From Paraburkholderia sp. DHOC27 (lineage in GTDB: Bacteria; Pseudomonadota; Gammaproteobacteria; Burkholderiales; Burkholderiaceae), in contig NZ_QVQV01000003.1 of the NCBI RefSeq assembly GCF_003429005.1, positions 558,723 through 622,722 of the forward strand: a stretch of DNA of 64,000 bases. The letters are read 5' to 3'. Of this stretch, positions 8,738 to 17,756 are shown one piece after another (the first letter of the stretch is position 1; the number at the start of each line of letters is the position of its first letter). Under the pieces are notes generated by a model that had not been told where the DNA came from, did no database searches, and saw only the letters and a program-made list of their open reading frames with translations. Position numbers and translations under genes: made by a program.

Positions 8738-9208
8738 ATGCGCCGCGTCACACCACCACCGAGTCTTGCTGCACGGGCGCTGGATCTTGAGTCGTTGCGA
8801 TTGCCTGACAGTTCATTTACCTTGTGTTCCGGCAAGGAGCTGCGCTTTGTGTTCGTGGTCTCCCCCGGACCGTATGCGCGCAGATACCGATGCCTTCTTC
8901 GGTTGACGGCCGGACGCAAGGTGCCCGAACTCTTGGTACTGGAACCCGACCTGAGTGTTCTCGCAAACGGCAAGCGCCCGCCGCATACCTACTTGCACGA
9001 CGGTCCGGGCACAAAACTCTGCCTGTGGTGGCCGAAGGCGCGTGAATGGTCTACGGGTATGAGATTGTCTGAGACGTACATTCCGTGGGCCGTCGAGTGG
9101 CTGGGGTATTTTGAGGAATGGCTGGCGACGGGAAAATGGACGGGCGGCGGTGAGCATCCACCGTCGGCTCCCCGTCGACGCTATGGCATCGGACGAACGG
9201 CCGCTTGA
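8738..9208 (+). CDS. E2-like conjugating protein of type II-short CBASS
   Basis: A 156-residue protein with the features of bacterial E2-like proteins linked to CD-NTases. The segment LANGKRPPHTYLHDG leads to KLCLWWP, where C95 is the likely catalytic cysteine. The C-terminal half has IPWAVEWLGYFEEWLATG followed by KWTGGG, a tryptophan/glycine signature of this group. No E1 or JAB partner is encoded, consistent with the short form, in which the E2 is thought to modify the CD-NTase. ATG directly follows the CD-NTase stop. Confidence 0.85.
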   Translation: MRRVTPPPSLAARALDLESLRLPDSSFTLCSGKELRFVFVVSPGPYARRYRCLLRLTAGRKVPELLVLEPDLSVLANGKRPPHTYLHDGPGTKLCLWWPKAREWSTGMRLSETYIPWAVEWLGYFEEWLATGKWTGGGEHPPSAPRRRYGIGRTAA

Positions 9209-9276
9209 GGATCTTCCGGTCGGGCATCGCCGGACATGATTTGCTGGTGTTATTGAACGCTTTCTCTGAAACAAAA

Positions 9277-10041
9277 ATGTCCAACGTAGATCCGATACGA
9301 AAACGCTACTTCGATGACGTCGAGCTTGCCGATACCGCGACAGACTGGCTGTTTTACGTCGGCGCGGTCTTGTCGGTTCTGTCGCTGCTGCTCGACAAGA
9401 GCGTGTACCCGAGAATCTACGATTGGGTTCAGGTCGGGTTTTTGATTGATGCCATCGTCCTGTTTGTTCTGGGTCAGGTTTCCCGGTTGTATCTGACGCC
9501 CCGGGCTGAAGATAAACGTCGTCAGGACTTTTTCGGGCGCGCGTTCGATGTCAGTCTTAGTCACGAAGTGACCGATGGCTACTACAACAACGATGCCCGT
9601 GATCCGAACAGGAAGCTCGCCGCACAGTTGCTCGAAAATAGCCTCTTCAGCAAAACCATCGCTCTGTCTATGGCACGAGTCGAGCGCATCAAGCTTCTCG
9701 TATATGCAGTGCTTTGGCTCACCTGTGTAATTAATCGCCAGTCCGACCTCGGCGTGATTCTGGCAGCGTCGCAGGTGGTCATCAGCGAGCAGCTGGTATC
9801 ACGCTGGTTGCGACTCGAGTGGTTGAGGATGCGATTCGAGAAGACATACGACGACGTGTACCGATTGTTTCAATCGCGTCCCGCTGCCTCGACGTTTGCT
9901 GCGATGGCTCTCGATTCATTGACGTCGTATGAAGCGGCGAAATCCACGGCTGGGATCACGCTTTCGTCAGGGACGTTCGATAAATTGAACCCGTCGATTT
10001 CGAAGGAGTGGACGTCGATCAAGGCGCTGCTTAAGCTTTGA
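9277..10041 (+). CDS. S-4TM-type membrane effector of CBASS
   Basis: A 254-residue protein with two pairs of hydrophobic helices (about 23-39, 50-68, 138-152 and 158-172) separated by a soluble segment. This is the layout of SMODS-associated four-helix (S-4TM) effectors. In CBASS these are thought to open the inner membrane when the signal nucleotide binds, killing or arresting the infected cell. ATG 9277 begins MSNVDPIRKRYFDD and is preferred, although no strong ribosome site precedes it; TTG 9205, overlapping the E2 stop, would add 24 residues. The soluble C-terminus may sense the nucleotide. Confidence 0.8.
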   Translation: MSNVDPIRKRYFDDVELADTATDWLFYVGAVLSVLSLLLDKSVYPRIYDWVQVGFLIDAIVLFVLGQVSRLYLTPRAEDKRRQDFFGRAFDVSLSHEVTDGYYNNDARDPNRKLAAQLLENSLFSKTIALSMARVERIKLLVYAVLWLTCVINRQSDLGVILAASQVVISEQLVSRWLRLEWLRMRFEKTYDDVYRLFQSRPAASTFAAMALDSLTSYEAAKSTAGITLSSGTFDKLNPSISKEWTSIKALLKL

Positions 10042-10165
10042 CGGCTCGGTCAGGAGAGCGAGTCGCGCCTGCTGAGCACTCGTATTGTGATGATCGATGC
10101 GGGCGCAACGAGAGTGCGACACTCTCACGCGAGCATATAGGTCGGACTCTCGCCCGCGGGACAGC

Positions 10166-10597
10166 TCAGACTCGGAATAGTCTCCTGATTTCGGTCTCTG
10201 CCTTCACCTGCATGTCACTTCTCTCAAATTGTCTGACGTTGGAGATGATCTTCTTTGCACGGCTGATTTCGTCATTCACTCGTTGCGGCTGCGACCAGCT
10301 GGTTCTCAGGCCGTCGATAACGGCGAAGAAGTAATCCTTCTGGCTGGACTGCCCCCAAAAATTCAGACCACACACCCATTTCTCCATTGCGAAGGACTCG
10401 AAAGGGGAGAGGTCACTGCGAAGACGGTCGCCGCTCAGTACAGAGGCGCCCGCAGCACTGTCAGCAGCTCGGGATCGGGCGCGGCTGCGAACGCGGCCGG
10501 CGCGAGCACGCGGGTACGGTTTCGTGAAGTGGCTGTACTCACGAAGCATGCGATTTGAAGTACTCGCGGGGCGCACTTCGTCGATCTCTATTTTCAA
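10166..10597 (-). CDS. Hypothetical protein, doubtful
   Basis: A 143-codon frame starting at TTG. The last 70 residues (MEKWVCGLNFWGQSSQKD onward, then a helical charged end) look like real protein, but the N-terminal part is Arg/Ala-rich and could be a frame artefact. It converges with the CBASS operon. No family is recognised; it may be a decayed gene whose true start was lost. Confidence 0.35.
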   Translation of the reverse strand: MKIEIDEVRPASTSNRMLREYSHFTKPYPRARAGRVRSRARSRAADSAAGASVLSGDRLRSDLSPFESFAMEKWVCGLNFWGQSSQKDYFFAVIDGLRTSWSQPQRVNDEISRAKKIISNVRQFERSDMQVKAETEIRRLFRV

Positions 10598-10621
10598 TCC
10601 CTCAATAGAGCCGACGATGGC

Positions 10622-10657
10622 AAAAAAAGAAGAACCCGTGTTGCTGTGTGGGTTCCT
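10622..10657 (-). terminator. Rho-independent terminator of the large lipoprotein gene
   Basis: On the minus strand GAACCC (10655-10650) pairs with GGGTTC (10637-10632), and the stem is followed by TTCTTTTTTTG. It lies about 20 bases past the stop of the lipoprotein gene. Confidence 0.7.
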
Positions 10658-10676
10658 CTGTGCCTACAGGCCAGTG

Positions 10677-12656
10677 TTACGGATTGCCGTACTGCCAGGT
10701 GTTGACGTAATACTCGCCGTCAGCCTGCCAGCCAAGCTGCACCTGTACCGCCTGCTCTGCCGTCGCGGTTGCAGTCGAGGTCAGCACGTCGGTGAACGAC
10801 GTGCTGAACGTCAACGGCGACGGCGTGTTGCCCGTACTCGCCCCCCATACAGTCGCGTCGTAGGTCGTAGCCGGGATGCTGGCTTGAGCAACGCCAAGCG
10901 AATTGATCGACGCCCAGAAGTTCGGGTAGAACGAGCCAGCCGGAGTCGCCCAGTCGAGCGCGGTCGACGTACCTGGTGCACTTTGGGTACCGGAGCCACC
11001 CGGCGTCAGGTAGTTCGCGATCACGTCGTTGCCGAGCGTCTGCCACGTGACGGTGCTGCCTGCCGCCGCCGCATAGTTCCGGGCGATGTTCTGGATCTGC
11101 TCCGAACCGATCTCCGTGCCGGTCGTGTCGTACAGCGTGACTGTATAAATGCCGAAATTCGTGATCGCCGACACGTCTTGCGACGACGATGCGTATTCCG
11201 GCAGACCGCTCGGCGAGAACGACGTCGTGCCGCCCGATACCGGCGCCCAAGCCCACTTGTAGGTCGTGGACATGCCGCCGTTGACGCGATTGCCTGTGCT
11301 CGTGAGCGGCGCGGTGAGCGTGCCCGTCGGAATATCTAGATAACCAGCACCGGTGCCGTTGGCGGCAGACTGGAACCATAGGCCGTTGGTCGGCAGGCCC
11401 GGCCCTGTCACCACGGCAGAGCCGACGCTCGTAGCCGTACCGTTGACCTTGACCGAAGATGGAATCTGGACATCGAGACCCGACTCATAGTGCGCATTGC
11501 CGGCATCTGCCGAATCCGTGTACTGCACGCGACCGAGGAACGACGCGATGTAGGTGCCGTCCTGCAGCTGGTTGCCGATGACATCCCACTTGCCGTTGGG
11601 GAGCTGCTGCACGTAGTCCATGCCGAAGTCGGGTGTGCCGTCCGGATCGATCATCAGCAGATAAACGAGGGCAGCCGGATTGCTGATACCCGCAAGCGTG
11701 CCAGCCGGGACAAATGCAATCGTCTTGATACCCGTCAACACGGTGCCCTTGGTGAAGAGCGAGTGACGCTTGGCGAAGCCGGCAACGCCTGTACCGACGC
11801 CGTTATTCAGGTAATTTGCGTCGATCGCTGACATGCAATTGCTGTCCGACGTGTCCGTGGCGCCACCCTGAACATCCGACGCGCAGGCGGAGAGTGAAGC
11901 TTGGAGGCTGGCCAAGTAGTTCGCGGCCTGAGCGGGGGCTACAAGCGCGGTGGATACGCTCGTGCTGGAGTTGAGCTGGATTGCCGTATTGGGATTGGCA
12001 AGGCTCGTAATCTGGAATCCGGAACCCGAGGCCGAGGGCGTGACTGCAACGGAATCGATCACGGCATCCGCGCCCGTCTGGTTCGGGGTGAAGGTGGTAC
12101 CGATGGGGTCGAACGAGGCAGGAACGCTGTTAGCCGACAGGATCGGCGCGATCGCAGAATCGAGGGTGGTTTCCGCCGCGGTAATCGCAGAAGACGTGAT
12201 CGCCGATGCGTTACCCGCGAGATCCGCCGGATTACCTGACTGAGTCATGAGGGCGGCGACGGCTGTCGTCAAGGGGGTAGCGTTCGCGGTCACTGGTGCG
12301 CCGCTGGTCGTATTGGTACTGGCAACCACCGAATACAGCGTGCCCGACACACCGGATGGATCGGCGGCGGTAATCAAAAGCGGCGCGCTCAGTCCGGTCA
12401 GGGAAACGCTGTAGGCACCATTGGCACCCGACGCAGCCGAAACCGTCTTGCCGTTCGCATCAGTCACGGTGACCGTCGCACCAGTCAGCGCGGTACCGAT
12501 AGCGACGGTGCCGGTCATCGACGTCGCGGCGGCAGTCACCGGCTGGTTCGACGTTGATGCGCTGGAGCCGCCTCCTCCGCCACATGCTGCAAGAGAAAAT
12601 GCTAGTGAAGCGCTCAGCGAAAGCTGAGCAATCCCCGAGATTGATCCGATTTTCAT
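10677..12656 (-). CDS. Large secreted lipoprotein with carboxypeptidase-regulatory-like repeat
   Basis: A 659-residue protein with a lipoprotein signal: hydrophobic stretch then LAAC with lipidated C25, followed by a Gly/Ser-rich tether. Residues about 45-100 resemble a regulatory beta-sandwich (TGTVAIGTALTGATVTVTD), common in surface proteins. The rest is Thr/Ser/Asn-rich beta structure ending in a small alpha/beta segment. It probably sits in the outer membrane facing outward. A second lipoprotein gene lies upstream on the same strand, but a hairpin separates them. The function is not recognised. Confidence 0.7.
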   Translation of the reverse strand: MKIGSISGIAQLSLSASLAFSLAACGGGGGSSASTSNQPVTAAATSMTGTVAIGTALTGATVTVTDANGKTVSAASGANGAYSVSLTGLSAPLLITAADPSGVSGTLYSVVASTNTTSGAPVTANATPLTTAVAALMTQSGNPADLAGNASAITSSAITAAETTLDSAIAPILSANSVPASFDPIGTTFTPNQTGADAVIDSVAVTPSASGSGFQITSLANPNTAIQLNSSTSVSTALVAPAQAANYLASLQASLSACASDVQGGATDTSDSNCMSAIDANYLNNGVGTGVAGFAKRHSLFTKGTVLTGIKTIAFVPAGTLAGISNPAALVYLLMIDPDGTPDFGMDYVQQLPNGKWDVIGNQLQDGTYIASFLGRVQYTDSADAGNAHYESGLDVQIPSSVKVNGTATSVGSAVVTGPGLPTNGLWFQSAANGTGAGYLDIPTGTLTAPLTSTGNRVNGGMSTTYKWAWAPVSGGTTSFSPSGLPEYASSSQDVSAITNFGIYTVTLYDTTGTEIGSEQIQNIARNYAAAAGSTVTWQTLGNDVIANYLTPGGSGTQSAPGTSTALDWATPAGSFYPNFWASINSLGVAQASIPATTYDATVWGASTGNTPSPLTFSTSFTDVLTSTATATAEQAVQVQLGWQADGEYYVNTWQYGNP

Positions 12657-12695
12657 TCTTCTACGGTCCTTATTGGTTGAGTCGTGCTGAGGAAG

Positions 12696-12717
12696 GGCCG
12701 CCTGATCATGGGCGGCC
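12696..12717 (-). terminator. GC-rich hairpin after the small lipoprotein gene
   Basis: A perfect stem GGCCGCC/GGCGGCC with an 8-base loop lies 17 bases past the stop of the 12735-13340 gene. The tract after it is only CCTTCC on the minus strand, so termination may be partial. Confidence 0.45.
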
Positions 12718-12734
12718 TTGAAATAGCGATGGCG

Positions 12735-13340
12735 TTAGCGATCCAATTGCCAGCCGTTGTCGGTTTTGACCATGCCCAGCGTGTAGTGGAACTGGAGCGT
12801 GTTTTTGCCGCTGAAGCCCGGACCATCGACCTTGGTAAACAGGTCTCGGGCGGCATCGCCAGGGAAATTAGGACAGGTTTGGTCGAACTCGGATCGGAAC
12901 GTGCGAGGGCCGTAGCTGGTAATCAGCTCCTGATAGATCGCCGCCTGTTTCTGCTCATCGTCTTTTAGATCCGAATCGTCAGCCGCGCTTTTACCGCTGT
13001 CGGCGTCGTCCTTGCGGATCTGCATTTCCTGCTTGAGAAGATCCTGGCGCTCAGATGTTTTCTTTGCCCAGTCTTCCAGCTTGTCCTTCTGATCGCCGTC
13101 TGCTTCGAGCGTCAGGTTGTATTGCACTTCGATCTGGTAGTGGTGATCGTCACTCCCCTGAGTGCCGTTGACTCGATTGAAGTTGGACATCTCGACGTAC
13201 TTGCAGTCGCCCAACTGGGCTTGAACGGCTTGCTTCGCATCGCTTTCGCCCGGTGCGCTGTTGCCGCATGCGGCAAGCAGGGCGGTCAGCGCAATGAGGG
13301 CGACGAGATGAGGGATGCGGGTGTGGCGGTGGTTCTTCAT
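12735..13340 (-). CDS. Small lipoprotein, unknown function
   Basis: A 201-residue protein with a basic N-terminus, a hydrophobic helix and LAAC lipobox (C25). The middle (about 85-135) is a highly charged Lys/Asp/Glu helix (LEDWAKKTSERQDLLKQEM). Two cysteines, in GDCKYVEM and DQTCPNF, may form a disulfide. The C-terminus (LGMVKTDNGWQLDR) resembles the small lipoprotein fold whose last strands read 'vktdnGW'. ATG 13340 gives a normal signal peptide; the frame extends upstream but adds only unlikely sequence. Confidence 0.7.
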   Translation of the reverse strand: MKNHRHTRIPHLVALIALTALLAACGNSAPGESDAKQAVQAQLGDCKYVEMSNFNRVNGTQGSDDHHYQIEVQYNLTLEADGDQKDKLEDWAKKTSERQDLLKQEMQIRKDDADSGKSAADDSDLKDDEQKQAAIYQELITSYGPRTFRSEFDQTCPNFPGDAARDLFTKVDGPGFSGKNTLQFHYTLGMVKTDNGWQLDR

Positions 13341-13500
13341 GCGGTGATTTCTCTTTCCGGTTTGTAAGGTTCTGGCGAAGAAGCTGATGGTGTCGTTCAA
13401 GCTGATAACGGCAATTCATCTTTAAAAGTTTAATATCAACCTGTAAAGTCCTTAACTTAAAAGGTCGTGTGCCCAACCATTCAGGTCGAGTGGAGAGCAC

Positions 13501-13848
13501 ATGGCGAACGTAGATCTGGATGAGCTTGCTGGCCTGATTGGCCGGGCGATTGCAAAGCACCGAGTGGGGAGCGGCCTGACTCAGGAGCAGGTTGCAGAAT
13601 TGCTCGGGATCGGCAATGAGGCGGTTTCGCGGATGGAGCGCGGCCTCGTGATGCCGACCGTTGCGCGGCTGGTGGAGCTAGCTGAAATCTTCGGCTGTGA
13701 CGCGGCGGATCTGCTGACTGGAGCCAGCACGCGCAGTAGTGATCAGGGGAAGTACGTTGGCCAGCTCTTAATGAAGCTCAGCGGGAATGACCGAGCGATG
13801 GTCGTCGAGATTGTCGAGCGTCTGGCTGGTCGCCTTGCGCGCCGCTGA
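13501..13848 (+). CDS. XRE-family transcriptional regulator
   Basis: A 115-residue protein with a clear helix-turn-helix (IAKHRVGSGLTQEQVAELLG, then GNEAVSRMERG and LVELAEIFGCDAADLL), followed by a short C-terminal helix. It reads away from the lipoproteins and toward the SH3/membrane gene 210 bases downstream, so it may regulate that gene or itself. No operator was identified with confidence. Confidence 0.8.
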   Translation: MANVDLDELAGLIGRAIAKHRVGSGLTQEQVAELLGIGNEAVSRMERGLVMPTVARLVELAEIFGCDAADLLTGASTRSSDQGKYVGQLLMKLSGNDRAMVVEIVERLAGRLARR

Positions 13849-14057
13849 GAAAGGGAACCGGTTGCTGCCGCGGGTGCAGCCGATATCAGTGGGGAACATC
13901 AGGCAGAGGTCGACCAGAAGCGATCCCTCATCGTCATTGCCGGGTCCGTCAACAATTTGACATGTATGGACGGACAAGACTCTGAGGGTCCGACTTGGGC
14001 GGCTTTGGTGATATCGAGCACGGTAGAGGTTGCTGTCTAGCCGAGAGCGATGCGAAC

Positions 14058-15248
14058 ATGGACGACGAGAAATTACAAGAACTGTTGAATGGACTTCACG
14101 GAGACGCCGCTGAGACGCGGGCGCTGAGTGAGTTTGGCCAAGTGAAACTGGATCCGGCGCTAACACGGCCCTTTGGTGTTGTGGACGCGGCGTTAAGGCT
14201 TGAAACGCAGTGGGCGAAGCATCTCAAGCAGATCGACCCGATCGGACAAAACTCGGCACTGATGCGATCCTTCAAGGCGCTCGACGCGTTCAACTTCGAC
14301 AGCGGCATTGGACGGCAGCTGAAAGTAATCCAGGATGGGATGCCCGCGTTCGCGCTCGACCAGGTGGCCAAGATTCCGGAATTCGAAAAGCTGACCCGAT
14401 TGAACGAGCAATTCAAATGGCTCAGCGCAGTGAACGTAGACTCCGACGTTACGCGAACCTTCAGGCTACTCACATCTCAGCGCGATTCAAAGCTGATGAG
14501 GTCTCTCAATGCATTCAACACCGTTGTTCCTGACCCCGCCTTCACTCAGCTGTTCGATAACGTCAAGTTAGGAAAACTCGGTGACTTGGTAAAAACGTGG
14601 CAGTCGATCCCTCTCGCCGATGAGCTTAACGACATCGCGGCGATGAATTTCGACAACCTCGTGGATTCCATGTCTCACGTAGCCGAGACTAGCCGCTCCA
14701 TCGCGGTGTCGGCGACGCCAGCAGAAATCGCTGACGTTCAAGCGTTTATCGATAGAGCTGTTGATCGGGTTGCTGAGCAACATGAAGCGCAGTTGACCGC
14801 TTTCGTGAAGGAAATAACAGCGCAGGTAGCGGCGCTGCAGGGGACGAGGCTGCATGCGATCATCACCACGTACCTCGCCCCGCTTCTGCTTGGGATAATT
14901 CTACTCATCCTCGCGCCAATCGCGGACTTCTACGAAAAGCGGGGACTCGAAAACATGCAGCACACGACGTCGCCGCGTGAAATCAAGCAAAACGTTCGCA
15001 AAAATGGCTTTATGTATGCAGCAGCCCGCAACGAGCTGCGCCCGTTCCGCTTCGTTTCGAAGGTGGGACTTGAAGCGCACACACATCCTTCGAGTAGGTC
15101 GCCTAAGCTAGGCAACCTTGCGCTCGGACAGGTAGTGGTGGTCTTGGAGAAGAGAAAAGCGTGGACATCCATCGCGTGGACCATCGATGAGGAGTCGCCG
15201 GCAGTCCACGGTTGGGTGTATTCACGCTATGTGACGAAGATAGTCTAG
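14058..15248 (+). CDS. Membrane protein with long helical N-terminus and SH3-like tail
   Basis: A 396-residue protein. The first 260 residues are repetitive and helical, with recurring segments such as ALMRSFKALDAFN and KLMRSLNAFN, each ending near an aromatic. One hydrophobic helix follows (ITTYLAPLLLGIILLILAPI). The C-terminal 70 residues look like a bacterial SH3 domain (LEAHTHPSSRSPKLGNL through HGWVYSRYVTKIV). ATG 14058 is chosen because the upstream frame is Gly/Cys-rich and unlike protein. The repeats suggest a flexible helical array on one side of the membrane. Function unknown; a surface or defence sensor is possible. Confidence 0.65.
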   Translation: MDDEKLQELLNGLHGDAAETRALSEFGQVKLDPALTRPFGVVDAALRLETQWAKHLKQIDPIGQNSALMRSFKALDAFNFDSGIGRQLKVIQDGMPAFALDQVAKIPEFEKLTRLNEQFKWLSAVNVDSDVTRTFRLLTSQRDSKLMRSLNAFNTVVPDPAFTQLFDNVKLGKLGDLVKTWQSIPLADELNDIAAMNFDNLVDSMSHVAETSRSIAVSATPAEIADVQAFIDRAVDRVAEQHEAQLTAFVKEITAQVAALQGTRLHAIITTYLAPLLLGIILLILAPIADFYEKRGLENMQHTTSPREIKQNVRKNGFMYAAARNELRPFRFVSKVGLEAHTHPSSRSPKLGNLALGQVVVVLEKRKAWTSIAWTIDEESPAVHGWVYSRYVTKIV

Positions 15249-15250
15249 CG

Positions 15251-15660
15251 TTAAGCACTAGCGGATTCTGTCGATGCTGGGCGTGGCGGCAACCGGAGTC
15301 GCGGCGGCGTCCATTCCATCTCGGCCAATACCGGCCAAGAAGAGTCGCTTTCCACGGCGTTAAACGGGACATTCGAACGACGGTTCGTCGACAGAGGCGG
15401 CCATATGCCGTCCTCGGAGAGTTCAGGCGCATGTAGGTGATAGCGACATCGCGTCGCGTTATGGCCAACACGATTCCAACGATCTCCGCGTCTTGCGGAC
15501 AACAGTTTGACGTTTCTTCTATTCGAGTGTCACCGCGCCAACGGCTAGAAACGATGAGTTGAACCCATGCAGCACCAAGCGTCCGGGGACTTGACATGTA
15601 GCCGAGCGATTCGATCCCAAAAGGCCACCTTATCATCGAGGGTGACGTCTGGTAGCCGCC
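15251..15660 (-). pseudogene. Probable frameshifted gene remnant
   Basis: On the minus strand three reading frames hold protein-like pieces in order. The first, near 15660-15560, reads LPDVTLDDKVAFWDRIARLH. The second, near 15560-15430, includes EIVGIVLAITRRDVAITYMR. The third, near 15430-15251, includes PELSEDGIWPPLSTNR and ends ASTESASA before a stop. Together they could be one small gene broken by two frameshifts. No family is recognised. The alternative is that this is non-coding sequence. Confidence 0.35.
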
Positions 15661-15806
15661 GCGCTATTCTGCCCGTGCTCTTGATCGAGCATGAACTTGT
15701 CCACAGATCAGACAGACGGCGCATCTAGGTAAGCTAGGGATCTCGGATTGAGCGGACAAGCCTTTCACCTTCCGATCCAAAACGGCAGCGACGAGTGGAG
15801 AAAAAA

Positions 15807-16169
15807 ATGTGGCTTGAAAATGTCGTAAGATATTTCGACTTACAGTCTGAGAATCGACGCGTCAGTGCAACCGGGCATAAAAGCAAGGACCACTTGCCCG
15901 TGCTCCCGCAGTATCTAGCCCTATGTCTGGGGGTGATGATTGAGCCGTATATCAACTCCTACGTGGCGACCGGAGCGTTCAACTGGGGCTGGTCCGCCGC
16001 GGCGACAAGGGCGGTATTCGCGTTGCTAATCGGTATCGTGATTCTTCCCGGTGTCTACAGGTCATCTTTTGACACGAAGCGGCCAAGCCTCATACAGCTT
16101 GCGGCGCTAGTGCCAATGGGCATGGGTTGGCAGACGCTTTTTGCAGCTGCTACGAAGCATGTTTCGTGA
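15807..16169 (+). CDS. Small membrane protein, partner of the trypsin-like protease
   Basis: A 120-residue protein with a charged N-terminus and two or three hydrophobic helices (LPQYLALCLGVMIEPYI; AVFALLIGIVILPGVY; LAALVPMGMGWQTLFAAA). ATG 15807 has GGAG seven bases upstream; the in-frame GTG at 15795 is the alternative. It ends nine bases before the protease gene and is surely co-transcribed with it. No family is recognised. It might anchor, inhibit or be the substrate of the protease. Confidence 0.65.
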   Translation: MWLENVVRYFDLQSENRRVSATGHKSKDHLPVLPQYLALCLGVMIEPYINSYVATGAFNWGWSAAATRAVFALLIGIVILPGVYRSSFDTKRPSLIQLAALVPMGMGWQTLFAAATKHVS

Positions 16170-16178
16170 GAACTTACC

Positions 16179-17333
16179 ATGCTGATTGACTACTTGCGTT
16201 ACGTGGCTTTTGCGGGCAGGCTGCGCTCGTTCTTTACCGAGCGGTACCTCGAGTTCGTCGACGAGCCCAGCGATGTCACAGGCCAGCATCTTCGATTTTC
16301 CTTCGATACGAGTGAAAGGTCGCTGTGGCCCGAGTACACGCGCTACGATCATCAATATGTTGCTCTGGGCTTCGGTGTGAAGCAATACCCCGCACATGTG
16401 CAGCGATCCGGGTTCAAACTAGGGTCCCCGCCTCCGACTTTTCCATATACGGGCCAATCGCCGACCAAATGGGGGGTCGAAGTCCTCATCGATATTGTTC
16501 CCGATCGGTGGCGTGGCTATTCACAAAGGGAAGAGGTCAGCTACGAAGGGTTTCCCATAAGGTTCCGGCCGGCCGGATTTGCGCGTGGACAAGTTGGGTC
16601 GGGTGAGAAGCTATACACAGGAGCAAGCGACAAGTCCAAGTTCGGTACGCTATGTGGTTTCTTTTCGAGCGTCGAAAGCGGTTCATTCGGGCTTACTTGC
16701 GGACATGTGGCCGGGAACAAAAAAGTCTCCCTTCTTGCGGATAGGCGCCGCAAGTTCTGGAAGTTTGACCTTGGGTCGGCGATGGAGCCCATTGGCCACA
16801 CTGCATATATCGCCGATCTGTCGGAATTCCGTACCGCAAGTGCTCGCCAGCCGAGGAGCCTTGTGACATCCCGACTCGACGCCGCTCTAATCGCTCTTGA
16901 TCCTCAGATTAGCGCCGAAATCCGCACGCGTCGCGAAGCATCCGGCGCTATCGGTTTTCCCCCGTGCGTGTCCGTGCTTGAGATGCTGCAAGAGACTAAA
17001 GTCGGATTTCGAGGCGCAGGTCGCCCTTCACCTACAGCCGCGCGAATTTCAGGCGTCACTGTCTGGAAGTCGATTGATTTGTATGGTGACGGCGTGATGC
17101 ATGAGATTGGCGATGTCCTGATGATCGGGCATCCCCGAAAAACGTACTTGTCGCGATCGGTCAGTCGGCCCGGCGATTCGGGTTCTGCCATTATGGGGTG
17201 GGAAAACGACGCGGATTGGTACGGTATGCTGCTTGGAGCAGACGAGGAAGCTACATACGCTTCATACGCAGAGCAGATATGGGATTGGGCAGCAATACAA
17301 ATTTCCGATCAATATCTCGACTTCTACATCTGA
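16179..17333 (+). CDS. Trypsin-like serine protease
   Basis: A 384-residue protein whose last two thirds match the chymotrypsin fold. The catalytic triad is H176 in GLTCGHV, D234 in RLDAALIAL and S334 in RPGDSGSAI. The N-terminal 150 residues are a separate domain without signal peptide, so the enzyme is probably cytoplasmic or held by the small membrane protein encoded just upstream. Island-borne trypsin-like peptidases of this kind are often effectors in conflict systems, but no sensor gene is recognised next to it. The weak ribosome site suggests coupling to the upstream gene. Confidence 0.8.
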   Translation: MLIDYLRYVAFAGRLRSFFTERYLEFVDEPSDVTGQHLRFSFDTSERSLWPEYTRYDHQYVALGFGVKQYPAHVQRSGFKLGSPPPTFPYTGQSPTKWGVEVLIDIVPDRWRGYSQREEVSYEGFPIRFRPAGFARGQVGSGEKLYTGASDKSKFGTLCGFFSSVESGSFGLTCGHVAGNKKVSLLADRRRKFWKFDLGSAMEPIGHTAYIADLSEFRTASARQPRSLVTSRLDAALIALDPQISAEIRTRREASGAIGFPPCVSVLEMLQETKVGFRGAGRPSPTAARISGVTVWKSIDLYGDGVMHEIGDVLMIGHPRKTYLSRSVSRPGDSGSAIMGWENDADWYGMLLGADEEATYASYAEQIWDWAAIQISDQYLDFYI

Positions 17334-17756
17334 AGTCAGGTGCTAGTGTTCTTGCCGCATTCGTGCTTCACTGCACTAGGCTTTCGAGTTATTTGGTTTG
17401 ATTGTGCTGTTTCTGGCTCCGCACTATTTCACCACCCAGGGGATGACTGTTTGCCCTTCGGGGCCTGCCATCGCTACTACGTCTTGAAGGACATCGCAAC
17501 TCCGCATCCGCTCAAAGTGATTGCTGAAATTCTTCGCCGCCGAGAAGTACATACTGGGAAAGCAAACTGTAACGGTGTCATCGATGCTCGTACAGGGACG
17601 TCGGATTTGGCCGAGAAATCGCCTGCGAGGTCGTCCGGCGGATGGCTGCTTTACGCCGGAATGCGCCGCGCGGGTTGTCAGATGGTGACCGGCAGAAACG
17701 GGTCGAACCCAGCCGAATGCGGCATGCTAGGTTCGCCCAAACACCCGGGTGTTCGA
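17334..17756 (+). other. Intergenic gap between converging genes
   Basis: A plus-strand frame from 17340 runs through this gap and into the opposite gene; it has no motif or ribosome site and is not called. No terminator-like hairpin with a T tract was seen. Confidence 0.4.
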
